Both the position numbers and the translations under genes were made by a program. A model generated the notes under the pieces. The model searched no databases and was not told the DNA's origin. It worked only from the letters and a program-made list of their open reading frames with translations. 38,574 nt of DNA from assembly GCA_903852815.1 (NCBI GenBank), contig CAINRW010000058.1, positions 1 to 38,574 on the forward strand, in the 5' to 3' direction. Positions 1-8,466 of the stretch are shown one piece after another (the first letter of the stretch is position 1; each line of letters begins with the position of its first letter). This DNA is from an uncultured Actinomycetes bacterium. GTDB taxonomy: Bacteria; Actinomycetota; Actinomycetes; Nanopelagicales; Nanopelagicaceae.

Positions 1-199
1 CTAAACCAAAAAATCCCGCAAAACCTTGCAGAAACAACGCGTTATTAATTCCCCCGAGCATCTGCGAAATCTAATCCTTAGCCAGCAATATTTCTTTCTG
101 AAATAGTGCATTTTCCGACGGATATATCCACAGAGATAACCTATAAAACATCGGGCTCAACAAATAGTCATATCTCATGCTTCGTGCGTGGGACATGCG

Positions 200-226
200 A
201 AAAGCCCGCCGGAATAAATCCGACGG
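200..226 (-). terminator. Probable rho-independent terminator
   Basis: Read on the minus strand, an 8-bp stem (219-226 with 206-213, one G-U wobble) closes a 5-nt loop and is followed by GCTTTT. The wobble pairs only in the minus-strand RNA, which fixes the orientation. It lies about 110 bp downstream of the isochorismatase-family gene and probably ends its transcript. Confidence 0.55.
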
Positions 227-262
227 ACCCGATCAGTTAGCAGACTGAGTTCGCATAAGGCA

Positions 263-292
263 GTTGGGCCGGGATTGGCACCCCGGCTCGAC
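263..292 (+). other. Strong 11-bp hairpin, plus-strand RNA
   Basis: Positions 263-273 pair with 282-292 over 11 bp around an 8-nt loop. Two of the pairs are G-U in the plus-strand RNA and would be A-C mismatches in the minus-strand RNA, so the structure favours the plus strand. It is followed by TTCGTTAATT, a poor U tract. It could be a terminator for a plus-strand transcript with no recognised gene, or part of a structured RNA. Confidence 0.35.
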
Positions 293-333
293 TTCGTTAA
301 TTAAAGCAGAAAACTCCATTACGCAGAGTAGTT

Positions 334-900
334 TTAAACGAAAGCTTCGGCAGTGGTTACTACATTGGCGCCGCGGCCGGGAAGTTCGTATTCAGTAAAT
401 GATGCATTGAGATCATCAATTAAAACTTCTGCACTTACTGGCTGGCCTTCAAATGTGTAATCAGTGGTGGTGTGCGCATCTTCAATTAACGTCACGTCAT
501 ATCCACGATCTAGAGCCCCATGGCCGGTATGGCGCACGCAGTTATTTGTCTGCGCACCGCACGCATATACATGGCCAACATTTAGGCCCGCCAACACTTC
601 CTCTAAATTCGTTGCCTCAAATGAGTTGCGATAAAGCTTGCCAACTTTTGCCTCTAATTCCAGCGGACTGAGCTCTGGCACAATCTGCCAATCCACTGAG
701 CCAATTGGCATCCAATCATCGGAATGCTGCACCCATACAACAGGGACTCCAGCAGCTCGCGCCTTCTTAACGGCCTCGTTGATATTTGCGATAACCGCAT
801 CCTTATTAAATGCACCGGCGACAACTTGGTTCTGAACATCGATAACTAAAAGCGCTGAATTCGGGCGAGAAAGCGTTGTCATAGGTCGTATTTTAACCAT
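334..900 (-). CDS. Isochorismatase-family cysteine hydrolase
   Basis: A 188-residue protein of the isochorismatase/nicotinamidase-like superfamily, which hydrolyses amide or vinyl-ether bonds on small molecules in the cytoplasm. The catalytic triad is visible: Asp21 in LLVIDVQN, Lys88 in GKLYRNSF, and Cys121 in AQTNNCVRHT. Length is normal for a single-domain member. The substrate cannot be told from sequence; nicotinamidase or isochorismatase activity is not implied. The start could also be the ATG six codons in (MTTLSRPNS, position 882), since the first domain strand begins just after it. It appears to be a single-gene unit ending at the hairpin at 200-226. Confidence 0.9.
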   Translation of the reverse strand: MVKIRPMTTLSRPNSALLVIDVQNQVVAGAFNKDAVIANINEAVKKARAAGVPVVWVQHSDDWMPIGSVDWQIVPELSPLELEAKVGKLYRNSFEATNLEEVLAGLNVGHVYACGAQTNNCVRHTGHGALDRGYDVTLIEDAHTTTDYTFEGQPVSAEVLIDDLNASFTEYELPGRGANVVTTAEAFV

Positions 901-976
901 GAATCTTTACCTAACACCCACTTGCAATTAACCTGCAACAACCCAGCAAGTTAACTACTTGGTCAACAATCTACTC

Positions 977-1162
977 ATGGATTTTTCATCGTCACTTCTT
1001 ACTTTGTACACGCGTCTTAACCGTGATCAACATGAGGCCCACCAAAATCAAATGGAGCTTAACCAGCGGGCTATCTTTTCTCGCTCTCGCCGTGCGATTG
1101 AAAAATTCGATGAAACACTCCTCCACGAACGCGCTATAAAGGTGGAAGATAAAACCGCTTAA
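977..1162 (+). CDS. Small hypothetical protein
   Basis: A 61-residue, charged and probably helical protein beginning MDFSSSLLTLYTRL and rich in Arg, Glu and Gln. No family recognised. An in-frame TTG at 959 would add six residues, but neither start has a Shine-Dalgarno sequence, so the message may be leaderless. It is divergent from the isochorismatase-family gene. The antisense frame in the same place (992-1252) looks less protein-like. Coding status is moderately supported only. Confidence 0.45.
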   Translation: MDFSSSLLTLYTRLNRDQHEAHQNQMELNQRAIFSRSRRAIEKFDETLLHERAIKVEDKTA

Positions 1163-1187
1163 GAAACTAATCCTATAAAGGGAAGCC

Positions 1188-1219
1188 GGGCTGGAATGAC
1201 GGTTTATATATTCCAGCCC
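1188..1219. terminator. Perfect 10-bp inverted repeat downstream of small ORF
   Basis: GGGCTGGAAT at 1188-1197 is followed, 12 nt later, by its exact complement at 1210-1219. It begins 25 bp after the stop of the small plus-strand gene, where a terminator would be expected, but there is no U tract on either strand. It may be a weak terminator or a repeat. Confidence 0.35.
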
Positions 1220-1221
1220 TG

Positions 1222-1350
1222 CCCCTATTGATGTCCCTCGTACACATGGCACCCTCGAAGATGCTGAGCAGATTATTAACTTTGCAGGTTACGGCCAGTT
1301 GCTATTTAGTGAAACAAGCATGGAATTACAGGTGAAAACCTGCAACTAAT
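1222..1350 (+). pseudogene. Possible degraded coding remnant
   Basis: A frame bounded by a TGA upstream (about 1198) and ending at a TAA at 1348-1350 reads like protein (for example HGTLEDAEQIINFAGYGQ) but has no usable start codon except a Met near its end. It may be the 3' end of a decayed gene. Coding character was judged by eye only. Confidence 0.2.
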
Positions 1351-1377
1351 CTCCCAAGCCGAGCCTGCTAATTGCCT

Positions 1378-2568
1378 CTAAGCAATTTCTTTAGAACCTG
1401 CTCGGGCGACTGGTGCTAAAAGGCCGGCCACTATCAACAAACACATTGGCAGCAACATTGCAGTAGTCAATGAAGTGACATCTGAGATAGCACCAATCAA
1501 CGCGGGCACAAATGCAAATCCTAGAATTGCAATGAGCAAAGCACGTGAGAGTGCAACGGCGATTTCAACGCCTTCAATATTTCCAATTGCAGTAATAAGT
1601 GCTGGAAAGAGTGGACCAACCCCGGAACCTGCAAGGAAATAACCTAACAAAATCACAAAGTATGCAATGAGATGATGTGAAACTTTCAGATTTACGCCAA
1701 TCATCATCGAAAGAAACCACAGTGAACCGGCCAAAAATCCGCACAAGCGAATAACTTTTTCAGGTCCAAATCTGTGAATGTATTTATCGCCCATCAAGCG
1801 ACTCATGATCATCCCAAGTTCAAAGGCAATATAAGCACCCACATAGAACTGCCCAGATATATTCATGACATCGCGCAAGAAAAGCGCCGACCAATCAGTG
1901 GCACCAAATTCAGCGCTGTTAGAACAGAGCATTCCAACCCCTATGCCCCAAATAATTAAGGCCTTACCTCCAAACCACGGCAGATTTATCTTTGCCGATT
2001 TCTCTGCGCCTTTAACTTGCCCGGTAAAAGTTCGCGCCGAAAGAATCAAAACCACAAATGAAATTACGGCCAAACCAGTCAAGTGGTACGAATATTTCAC
2101 GTGGCCAATTAGGAAGGAGCCAAAGAATGCGGCCGACAAAGTGCCAATAGACCAGTAAGCATGAAATCCCGACAAATACTTTCGATCACTTTCGCGCTCA
2201 AGCTCCTGCGTCATGATTGTCATTGGATTATCTAAAAACATATATCCCTGGGCGAAAAAGAAAATACCTAAGAAAATAAAGAAGGCGTTTGGCGCATAAG
2301 CAACTGTTAAGTAACCCAAGGGAAACACTGCAGTTCCTACATAAAACACTCGCTTTGGTCCTAGTTCTCGGACCAACCAGCCAATCATTCGAGAAGATAA
2401 AAACGCGCCCGTTGCCGCTCCCATCAATGTGCGACCTAAGACGGCATCGCTCATATGCAAAGCAGATTTAATTTCCGGAATTCGCGTTGACCAACCACCC
2501 ATCAATATGCCCAACATGAAAAAATTCAACCGAAGCGCCACTGCCTTGCGCGCAAGAGATACCGCCAT
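1378..2568 (-). CDS. MFS transporter, YbjJ-like
   Basis: A 396-residue integral membrane protein of the major facilitator superfamily with about 12 hydrophobic segments. The N-terminus (FFMLGILMGGWSTRIPEIK) and the loop after TM2 (GWLVRELGPKRVFYVG) resemble the YbjJ/FucP-like branch. It sits in the cytoplasmic membrane. The substrate is unknown; sugars or drug-like molecules are both possible for this branch. Length is typical and the frame is intact. It seems to be transcribed alone, with terminator-like structure upstream (2649-2679) separating it from its neighbour. Confidence 0.85.
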   Translation of the reverse strand: MAVSLARKAVALRLNFFMLGILMGGWSTRIPEIKSALHMSDAVLGRTLMGAATGAFLSSRMIGWLVRELGPKRVFYVGTAVFPLGYLTVAYAPNAFFIFLGIFFFAQGYMFLDNPMTIMTQELERESDRKYLSGFHAYWSIGTLSAAFFGSFLIGHVKYSYHLTGLAVISFVVLILSARTFTGQVKGAEKSAKINLPWFGGKALIIWGIGVGMLCSNSAEFGATDWSALFLRDVMNISGQFYVGAYIAFELGMIMSRLMGDKYIHRFGPEKVIRLCGFLAGSLWFLSMMIGVNLKVSHHLIAYFVILLGYFLAGSGVGPLFPALITAIGNIEGVEIAVALSRALLIAILGFAFVPALIGAISDVTSLTTAMLLPMCLLIVAGLLAPVARAGSKEIA

Positions 2569-2648
2569 CGCATTACCTTCTCTCCAAGGTGTTGCCTGCT
2601 ACCGAGTGTAAATCCTTTACTTAAATTCTGACATCAGAGTTCCATATA

Positions 2649-2679
2649 AATAAGGCCCCACACTGTGAGGCCTTATTTA
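2649..2679 (-). terminator. Rho-independent terminator
   Basis: AAATAAGGCC at 2649-2658 pairs perfectly with 2670-2679 around an 11-nt loop. The stem is GC-rich inside and AT-rich outside, so it can work on both strands. On the minus strand it lies 11 bp past the stop of the 107-residue gene at 2690-3013 and probably ends that transcript. Confidence 0.75.
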
Positions 2680-2689
2680 TTAGAAAGTC

Positions 2690-3013
2690 TTACAGAGTTT
2701 CCATCTTGTGCAAGATTGAATAACTCTTGATATTGAGCACTGGGGACTTCTGCCACTTCTCAACAAGCAGATCATATTTACCTGGAGCCTTGTAGTACTT
2801 ATCCATGGAGGCACCTAGGGCGGTTGCACTCTTGTGGTGAACTGAAACCAACCAGCAACCAGCGTTATCGCCTGAGCCAATCTCCCAAATATCTACTTGA
2901 TCTGCGCCATTTGTAAGTGCAGCTTTTTTCCATTCCTTAAGACGTGCGATTTGCTGAGCACGAGTCTTTTTTTCCATACCTTCTACAACCATAGTTTCAA
3001 TTGTGTGTGCCAT
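2690..3013 (-). CDS. Hypothetical protein, 107 aa
   Basis: A soluble protein starting MAHTIETMVVEGMEKK, with a charged helix near residues 15-35 followed by WEIGSGDNAGCWLVSVHH. No family recognised. The frame stays open upstream to 3202, but I chose the ATG at 3013: it has a good GGAGAG ribosome binding site six to seven bases upstream, and the longer version would overlap the divergent DUF2087 gene. It is followed by a clear terminator, so it is probably a single-gene transcript. Confidence 0.7.
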   Translation of the reverse strand: MAHTIETMVVEGMEKKTRAQQIARLKEWKKAALTNGADQVDIWEIGSGDNAGCWLVSVHHKSATALGASMDKYYKAPGKYDLLVEKWQKSPVLNIKSYSILHKMETL

Positions 3014-3109
3014 TTGTTCTCTCCTATATTTAAATGGGCTGCGATTTTCGTGAAATCTAGTCGCAATTTTCCTGCTTGTATATAGACACCCTTGGAATAT
3101 TATTAATCC

Positions 3110-3367
3110 ATGAGCGAACAGATTGACCAGTTCTTCCGCCCCGACGGCACGCTGATAAGCATCCCCGTTAAGCCCGCAAAGAAGATTGCCGTTCTCAATC
3201 ACATCGCCAAAGAGTTAGCGCCTGAAACTAAATATCCAGAAAAAGAACTCAATACCGTGATTGCCAAGTACCACGATGACACTGCAGCTATTAGACGCCA
3301 CATGATTGAGTTTGGAATCTTGCAACGCAATTCAGAGAGTGTGTACTGGTTAGCGCCGACTGACTAA
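3110..3367 (+). CDS. DUF2087 domain protein
   Basis: An 85-residue protein consisting of one DUF2087 domain. The characteristic order is visible: FF..DGTLISIPVK, then KKIAVLNHIA, then YPEKELNTVIAKYHDD and AAIRRHMIEFGILQR, ending in a Tyr-Trp strand. DUF2087 is a winged-helix-like domain often found at the C-terminus of ArsR- or GNAT-type regulators; here it stands alone. The gene is divergent from 2690-3013 and its stop codon overlaps the stop of the convergent gene 3364-3981. Confidence 0.85.
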   Translation: MSEQIDQFFRPDGTLISIPVKPAKKIAVLNHIAKELAPETKYPEKELNTVIAKYHDDTAAIRRHMIEFGILQRNSESVYWLAPTD

Positions 3368-3981
3368 ATCTTTAAGACCTGTACTTTCCAATTAGGCCGA
3401 GACCTTTTCGCCACCAATTTTTCAAACTCTTCAACCGGGTCACCCTGATTTTTTGCCCACTCCGATGTGGGATCTTGCCATTGCCAATCAACTGGCATCG
3501 CCCTAACAATCTTTCGAACATTGAGAAAACTGAGCACCAAAACATGGCCCTCGTAATCACCATCGAGTTCGAGTTGGGAAACTTTGCACCGCTCGCACCA
3601 CCACGTGAAGCACTTTAGATTTCCGGCTTTCATTTTGTCAGCAAGGACATCAAAAGTTCTCTCAACAATTGATTTTTCAAAGGCCACACCAATTAGCGAG
3701 CTTCCAATCAATCGAATTGCATATTCCCCAGAATCGGCTGCAAAAACCTTTTCAAAGTTCTGGGGCTCAAATGCTTTCGGAAACTTCTCACGTGCAAAAG
3801 CTTCGCTAACCTCATCAAGATCTGGCTCGCCAATCATCAAGTAGCCAACAATCAGGGCATGTTTATCCCAGACCCATGTAGAGCCATCCCAATACTCCTC
3901 AAGTATTTTCTCTGGCTGCACTTCAAATCTATAAATCCTTGAGACGTTGTCCTGCATATCGATTTTCGCGAAATATCGCAT
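3364..3981 (-). CDS. Hypothetical protein, 205 aa
   Basis: A soluble protein starting MRYFAKIDMQDNVSRIYRFE. It contains a possible metal site, CFTWWCERC, at about residues 124-132, and a Trp-rich tail (VDWQWQDP). No family recognised. The start is supported by an AAGGAGA ribosome binding site 6 bases upstream. It lies 17 bp downstream of the HDAC-like gene's stop (coding on the same strand), so it may be co-transcribed after it. It ends overlapping the DUF2087 gene's stop. Confidence 0.7.
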   Translation of the reverse strand: MRYFAKIDMQDNVSRIYRFEVQPEKILEEYWDGSTWVWDKHALIVGYLMIGEPDLDEVSEAFAREKFPKAFEPQNFEKVFAADSGEYAIRLIGSSLIGVAFEKSIVERTFDVLADKMKAGNLKCFTWWCERCKVSQLELDGDYEGHVLVLSFLNVRKIVRAMPVDWQWQDPTSEWAKNQGDPVEEFEKLVAKRSRPNWKVQVLKI

Positions 3982-3998
3982 TGCATTCTCCTTCTCTC

Positions 3999-4973
3999 TT
4001 ATTTCGAAAGTTCACAAGCAAACTGCGCCCACACCTCGGGTGTTCTGGTATCAGGCAAATACCCACCGGCTCCCCCAAGCAATATCGGCGCATCTGGATA
4101 CAGCTTGCGCATCAAAGTGGCAATGCCGACATATCCTTCAACGCTGTATTGCAAGTGACTGAGTGGATCTTCTGCGTGTCCGTCTGCGCCACAAGTGATA
4201 AAGAATATGTCTGGCTTGAAAGCATCGAGTTTGTGTACAAACTCAGCGACTCCACTTTCAAGACCATCATCACCTTTACCGACTGCTGCCCCACCATCGA
4301 TTGCTGAAACCAACGGATAGTTGTAGATGTTTTTCTCTGGGTTACTTTCATTTCCGGTTCCAGGGAATATTCCTTTCTCGTGAATTGAAAAGGTAAGCAC
4401 CTTTGGATTATCGGCCGTTAAATTCTCGGTGCCATCTCCGTGATGTGCATCGATATCTAGAATCGCAACGTTTAATCCGTAATCCTTAGTTGCAATATCG
4501 GCAGCGATTGCAAAATCTGCGAAGATGCAAAAGCCTGACGAGTGATCGAACTGTGCATGATGCTTTGCTCCAGGAAAGTGAATTGCTGTGCGGGCTCCCT
4601 TATTTAACAGCGCATCTAGCGCCGTTAGCGTGCCACCAACAAAGATCGATGCCAGCTCTGCCATATCACTTCGCACGCCGCGCCACTCATCACTGATGTA
4701 TTGATTTAAAACTTCATCAACATAACCCGGTGAGTGCACTCGCAATAACTCTTCCAACTTTGCCGGCCTTGGTTCTACTTCGGTAAATGAAGCTCCCGAA
4801 TCTTTCATTAGATCCACAAAGAGCCGCTGCGCATTGATAAAGCGCCGCCCTTGTGTTGGATGAGTTGGATCAAAGATCCAGTTGGCGTATTGGTCACTGT
4901 GGACCAGGACCGTATCTGTGGCTTTGTTTTGTGTCTTTGCGTCGCTCTCCTTAGTAATTAGCCCATGGATCAT
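3999..4973 (-). CDS. Histone deacetylase family (AcuC-like) protein
   Basis: A zinc-dependent deacetylase-fold protein of the class I/II HDAC, AcuC and acetylpolyamine amidohydrolase superfamily, acting on acetylated lysine or small acetylated amines in the cytoplasm. Counting from the chosen start, the tandem active-site histidines are in PGAKHHAQ (138-139), the zinc motif DIDAHHGDGT is at 173-182, a second zinc Asp is in GADGHAEDPL, and the catalytic Tyr is in GGAGGY. The ATG at 4973 overlaps the upstream VWA gene by 23 bp and has an AAGGA upstream; the frame also extends to an ATG at 5024. The overlap implies co-transcription with the VWA gene. Confidence 0.85.
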   Translation of the reverse strand: MIHGLITKESDAKTQNKATDTVLVHSDQYANWIFDPTHPTQGRRFINAQRLFVDLMKDSGASFTEVEPRPAKLEELLRVHSPGYVDEVLNQYISDEWRGVRSDMAELASIFVGGTLTALDALLNKGARTAIHFPGAKHHAQFDHSSGFCIFADFAIAADIATKDYGLNVAILDIDAHHGDGTENLTADNPKVLTFSIHEKGIFPGTGNESNPEKNIYNYPLVSAIDGGAAVGKGDDGLESGVAEFVHKLDAFKPDIFFITCGADGHAEDPLSHLQYSVEGYVGIATLMRKLYPDAPILLGGAGGYLPDTRTPEVWAQFACELSK

Positions 4974-6294
4974 TTGGATCCTTGGGTGCGTTTGGATCAA
5001 TAATGTTTCGATCATTTTTCCCACGACTAGATCGTGAGAATGATTCAGTCATTCGCTTTGTTGAATAAAGGATTTCATTTTCTTCCGCAGTCTTTGCCAA
5101 TTGATCCATTACAACAGCTTCAGCATTAATCTTTTCTCTAGATTCAACGCCGCGCTCATCATCGCCGGTAATAGATTCAGCCACAAAGCGCAGATTTCTA
5201 GCAGCTTCTTTCAAACGCTTTGCCGCATCTGCAACCTTGCCATCGAGCAGTTCCTCAGTTGCCATTGCCTTGGCGCTTTGGGCAGTAATAATCAAACGCT
5301 CTGCCCGCACCACAGAATCTGCAACCCGACCTGCAGCAACATCCCCCGGCACAACATTGACGTTGACTGGAATAGAAACTGTGATCTCTTGTCGATCCGC
5401 CAAGTTCAAATACTCGATTGTTAAATCAGCAATCGTGCACAGCCCAAGTGCCGCAATTTCTGGCACCGAAATATCGATTACAAAGCGCCGGTTTTCTCCG
5501 CTAAATAGATCACCTAACTGCAACACATATGTCGCGCCATCCATCCAATATGGCAAGCGCTGCAAGATTTCAATCGATGGCGCACCAGCAACAGCTTCCG
5601 TTGGCGTAAAGCGAAGCACAGCATTAACAATTGCCTTATCCAGCAAGTCATCAACTTCGGCAGCAATTGCCCCTATCGCTTCATCGATTGAGCCAGCAAA
5701 GCGATGTGCTCCCCCGCCGCCCTGTGCCAGAGCTTCCAAAATACTTTCGTCATAGCCAGTACCCAAACCAATGCTGGATGTTGTCACTTTGCCCATTGCA
5801 GATTTACTTGCAACATCTGAGAAAAACTTAGGATCTCTCTCGCCCGCATTTGCATGACCATCAGAGATCAACAACAAAGTTGACCCACCACTTGCCCCAA
5901 CTCGATTTAATTCGCGCAGCCCTAATAAATATCCAGCACTAATATCTGTTGACCCACCTGTTTCCAAACGCGAAATTGCTTGACGAAGCGATGGCATATC
6001 GTGATCTGCCATCGTGCGCGTAGGCGCAGCCACATATGCGTTGTCATCAAATATGACCAGACCAAATAGATCTTGCGGAGCCAAACGTTCAATTAACTTA
6101 AGCAAAGAGCCCTTAGCCGCTTCAAGTGGAGCCCCTTCCATCGAGCCCGAGCGATCCAACACAATCTGCACCGCTTGCCCAGGCCGATTAGCTGCCAATG
6201 GATTAGCCGGAGCCGTGAGATCCAACATCAACGTGAGTTTGTCACTTGATTCCAACGCCACCATATCTACATCTAAAACCGCTTTAACATCCAT
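4951..6294 (-). CDS. VWA domain protein
   Basis: About 447 residues with a von Willebrand factor A domain near residues 40-220, a metal-dependent protein-interaction fold. The MIDAS motif is intact: DRSGSM near residue 47-52, then a Thr in GGSTDIS and the Asp in LLISDGHANAG. No signal peptide is visible, so it is probably cytoplasmic. The C-terminal half resembles the region after the VWA domain in bacterial YfbK-like proteins but is not diagnostic. The second ATG (6294) is preferred because the GAGGAG ribosome binding site abuts the first one (6300) with no spacing. The first 12 codons and leader are repeated at 8430-8524. Confidence 0.8.
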   Translation of the reverse strand: MDVKAVLDVDMVALESSDKLTLMLDLTAPANPLAANRPGQAVQIVLDRSGSMEGAPLEAAKGSLLKLIERLAPQDLFGLVIFDDNAYVAAPTRTMADHDMPSLRQAISRLETGGSTDISAGYLLGLRELNRVGASGGSTLLLISDGHANAGERDPKFFSDVASKSAMGKVTTSSIGLGTGYDESILEALAQGGGGAHRFAGSIDEAIGAIAAEVDDLLDKAIVNAVLRFTPTEAVAGAPSIEILQRLPYWMDGATYVLQLGDLFSGENRRFVIDISVPEIAALGLCTIADLTIEYLNLADRQEITVSIPVNVNVVPGDVAAGRVADSVVRAERLIITAQSAKAMATEELLDGKVADAAKRLKEAARNLRFVAESITGDDERGVESREKINAEAVVMDQLAKTAEENEILYSTKRMTESFSRSSRGKNDRNIIDPNAPKDPNDPWANY

Positions 6295-6352
6295 GCGCAT
6301 CTCCTCTATCTCTGCCTACTTAAGGAGGATATAGAAGGGGACTGACAAATTT
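6258..6352 (-). repeat. VWA 5' end and leader, left copy of 95-bp direct repeat
   Basis: This stretch covers the first 12 codons of the VWA gene, its ribosome binding site and about 55 bp of leader. A diverged copy in the same orientation is at 8430-8524. In the first 47 bases (6258-6304 against 8430-8476) I count 42 identities without gaps; the rest is more diverged and needs small gaps. The two copies bracket the first DUF262 gene. Confidence 0.8.
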
Positions 6353-6375
6353 GGGGGTAAATAAATTAGGAAGAC

Positions 6376-6403
6376 TTGTCAATCTCTTCACGGCATCTAT
6401 AGA
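6376..6403 (+). promoter_or_regulatory. Candidate sigma-70 promoter of the first DUF262 gene
   Basis: TTGTCA at 6376-6381 and TATAGA at 6398-6403 are separated by 16 bp, close to the consensus spacing. A start near 6410 would give a leader of about 43 nt containing the ribosome binding site CGGAGGA at 6445-6451. Confidence 0.5.
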
Positions 6404-6453
6404 AAAAGAGACTCCGCCCGTATTGTTAGCGCACCATTACATTCGGAGGACGC

Positions 6454-8388
6454 ATGGCGACACTTGATTCACTACTTAGTCAGATTGATTCTGGCTCAAT
6501 GCTTCTTCCTGAATTTCAAAGAGGATACGTGTGGAATCGTGACCAAGTTCGTGGACTCTTACGTTCTCTCTACCTTGGATATCCAGTAGGTGGGCTACTT
6601 GTTTGGGAGACTGAAACGACCGCAGATGACGTCAGAGGAACTAGTGAAGCTGCTGGAAATCGAACACTTTTGCTAGATGGTCAGCAACGTCTAACCACTT
6701 TATATGGCGTCATTCGTGGGCATGCCCCAAAATTTTTCGAAGGAGACAAAAACGCGTTTCTTGGACTTCGTTTTAGTGTTGAAGAGGAATCCTTTGAATT
6801 TTATTCACCCGCCAAAATGAAGGGCGACCCCACCTGGATTGACGTGACGAAGCTTTTTCAAGAGGCCGGTTTAACGCCTTTTATTGACGAATTCAGCGAT
6901 CCGAAATACAAAGAAAAATTCCCAGAATATCTCAAGCGACTTTCCGAACTCTCGAGTATCTCTAAGCGCGAATTCCATCTAGAGAAAATTGTTGGTAAGG
7001 ACAAAACAACTGATGTGGTCGTAGATATTTTTAATCGAGTGAACTCTGGTGGAACTAAATTGAGTAAGGGAGATCTTGCTCTTGCCAAAGTTTCAGCTAA
7101 AGCGCCTGACCTTCGCAGCCAGATGAGGAAAGAGTTGTCCGTTTGGGAATCAAATGGATTTGATTTCAACCTTGACTGGTTTCTCAGAAATATTAATGCT
7201 GTGGCTACCGGAAAAGCGCTCTTTGTGCATTTAGACGATGTTCCAATTTCCGATTTTAAGAAATCATTAGAGTCAACTACAAAATACATAAATTTTTTAC
7301 TAAATCTAATTTCAAGTCGATTAGGGTTGGATCATGCACGAGTATTAATGGGAAGGTTTGCACTTCCAGTTCTTTCGCTTTATCTGAATGAAAATGGCGG
7401 TAAATTCCCAAGTAAGGCCGAACAGGATAAGGCTTTATTTTGGTACATACATGTTGGATTGTGGGGGCGATTTGCAGGTTCTACCGAGTCTATGCTGGCT
7501 CTGGATTATGAAATTTTGAAAAAGTCTGGACTAGATGGCTTAATTAAAGAGATTGAACGTGTTCGTGGTGGAAATCTAAATATTTCTCCGAGTGATTTTA
7601 AAGTTAATACGATGGGATCGCGTTTTTATCCCCTGCTTTATTTACTTACACGCGTAGGTTCAGCCCAGGATTTGCTAACTGGAATAACACTTCGGAAACA
7701 ACTTCTAGGGAGCCTTTCCTCTCTCCAAGTGCACCATATTTTCCCTAAAAAGGTTTTGCGAGACGCGGGAGTTCGTAGGCGTGAAATAAATGCTGTTGCG
7801 AATTTTTGCTTCTTAACTCAGGAAAGTAACCTAATCATTTCCAAGCGTGAACCTAAAGACTATTTTAAACAAGTCATTAAAGAGGCTGGAGAAGAGGCTC
7901 TTGCTTCTCAGTGGATCCCACTTGATAAGAAATTATGGGAGATAGAAAACTACGCCGAATTCCTTGAAGCCAGGCGCGAACTTTTGGCTGAGGCTTCAAA
8001 TACTTTTCTTGACTCATTGCTAAATGGCCAAGCGGATGAATTGTCGTTGCCTCGTCTTAGTGCCCCAGAAGATGAAGACTCCAAAGAACGTAAGGCTGAC
8101 ATCGACAAACTAATTCTTGAATTGGCAGAGTACGGAGTTGTTCCACCTTTGACTGATGTTGAAATTTTCCATCCAGAAACTTTAGAACTACTAACTATTG
8201 CTGAAGCGTATTGGCCTGATGGACTTCAGCCCGGTATGGGGGAACCAATTCTTTTAGAGCTTGATAAAAGAGATGTTGATGAAGAAAAAATGGAAGACCT
8301 TGAAATGAAAGTCTTTTATTCGATTTCCAGATTGAAACGGTTTGTGGCTGCTCAAGCGAAGATTTCTTCAGGGGAATCAAGTGCTTGA
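6454..8388 (+). CDS. DUF262/DUF1524 (GmrSD-like) nuclease, first copy
   Basis: A 644-residue single-chain protein of the DUF262 (ParB/Srx-fold NTPase) plus DUF1524 (HNH) type, the architecture of GmrSD and related modification-dependent restriction enzymes. Motifs: PEFQRGYVW (19-27), DGQQR (75-79), FNRVNSGG (193-200), then the HNH element HHIF (427-430) with Asn450 and Asn459 downstream. A C-terminal 150-residue tail is acidic and charged. It has a good ribosome binding site (CGGAGGA) and its own promoter candidate. It is the only plus-strand gene in the left part of the island and is bracketed by the VWA-leader repeat. By family it may cleave modified phage DNA; specificity is unknown. Confidence 0.88.
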   Translation: MATLDSLLSQIDSGSMLLPEFQRGYVWNRDQVRGLLRSLYLGYPVGGLLVWETETTADDVRGTSEAAGNRTLLLDGQQRLTTLYGVIRGHAPKFFEGDKNAFLGLRFSVEEESFEFYSPAKMKGDPTWIDVTKLFQEAGLTPFIDEFSDPKYKEKFPEYLKRLSELSSISKREFHLEKIVGKDKTTDVVVDIFNRVNSGGTKLSKGDLALAKVSAKAPDLRSQMRKELSVWESNGFDFNLDWFLRNINAVATGKALFVHLDDVPISDFKKSLESTTKYINFLLNLISSRLGLDHARVLMGRFALPVLSLYLNENGGKFPSKAEQDKALFWYIHVGLWGRFAGSTESMLALDYEILKKSGLDGLIKEIERVRGGNLNISPSDFKVNTMGSRFYPLLYLLTRVGSAQDLLTGITLRKQLLGSLSSLQVHHIFPKKVLRDAGVRRREINAVANFCFLTQESNLIISKREPKDYFKQVIKEAGEEALASQWIPLDKKLWEIENYAEFLEARRELLAEASNTFLDSLLNGQADELSLPRLSAPEDEDSKERKADIDKLILELAEYGVVPPLTDVEIFHPETLELLTIAEAYWPDGLQPGMGEPILLELDKRDVDEEKMEDLEMKVFYSISRLKRFVAAQAKISSGESSA

Positions 8389-8466
8389 CGTTTTTTTCAT
8401 GTTGTTAACTACCATTGAGTGATTAGTCACCACCATATATAGATCTAAAACCGCATTAACGTCCAT
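8377..8466 (-). pseudogene. Remnant of a second VWA gene 5' end
   Basis: An ATG at 8466 opens MDVNAVLDLYMVV, which matches the first 12 residues of the intact VWA protein (MDVKAVLDVDMVA) with three or four changes, then loses similarity and stops after 29 codons. A ribosome-binding-like AAGGAG lies just upstream as in the intact gene. It overlaps the DUF262 gene's 3' end in antisense. It is best read as a truncated leftover, not a functional gene. Confidence 0.65.

Larger units (their letters stand above)
1..333. other. Left-edge intergenic region with two hairpins
   Basis: No convincing gene is seen. Two hairpins (200-226 and 263-292) are listed separately. On the minus strand an ATG at 61-59 opens a short hydrophobic frame, starting MLGGINNALF, that is still open at the window edge. 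It could be the first 20 codons of a membrane protein, but it has no clear ribosome binding site, so it is not called as a gene. Confidence 0.4.

Noticed and set aside
992-1252. Minus-strand 86-residue frame
   Set aside because: It is antisense to the small plus-strand frame, has no ribosome binding site, and its composition is less protein-like. It could be wrong the other way, since neither is certain.
3014-3202. N-terminal extension of the gene ending at 2690
   Set aside because: It overlaps the divergent DUF2087 gene, lacks a ribosome binding site and does not look like part of the protein; the ATG at 3013 has a good GGAGAG.
8377-8397. Terminator after the first DUF262 gene
   Set aside because: A 4-bp stem over the stop codon before a run of seven T is too weak to call, though the T run is suggestive.
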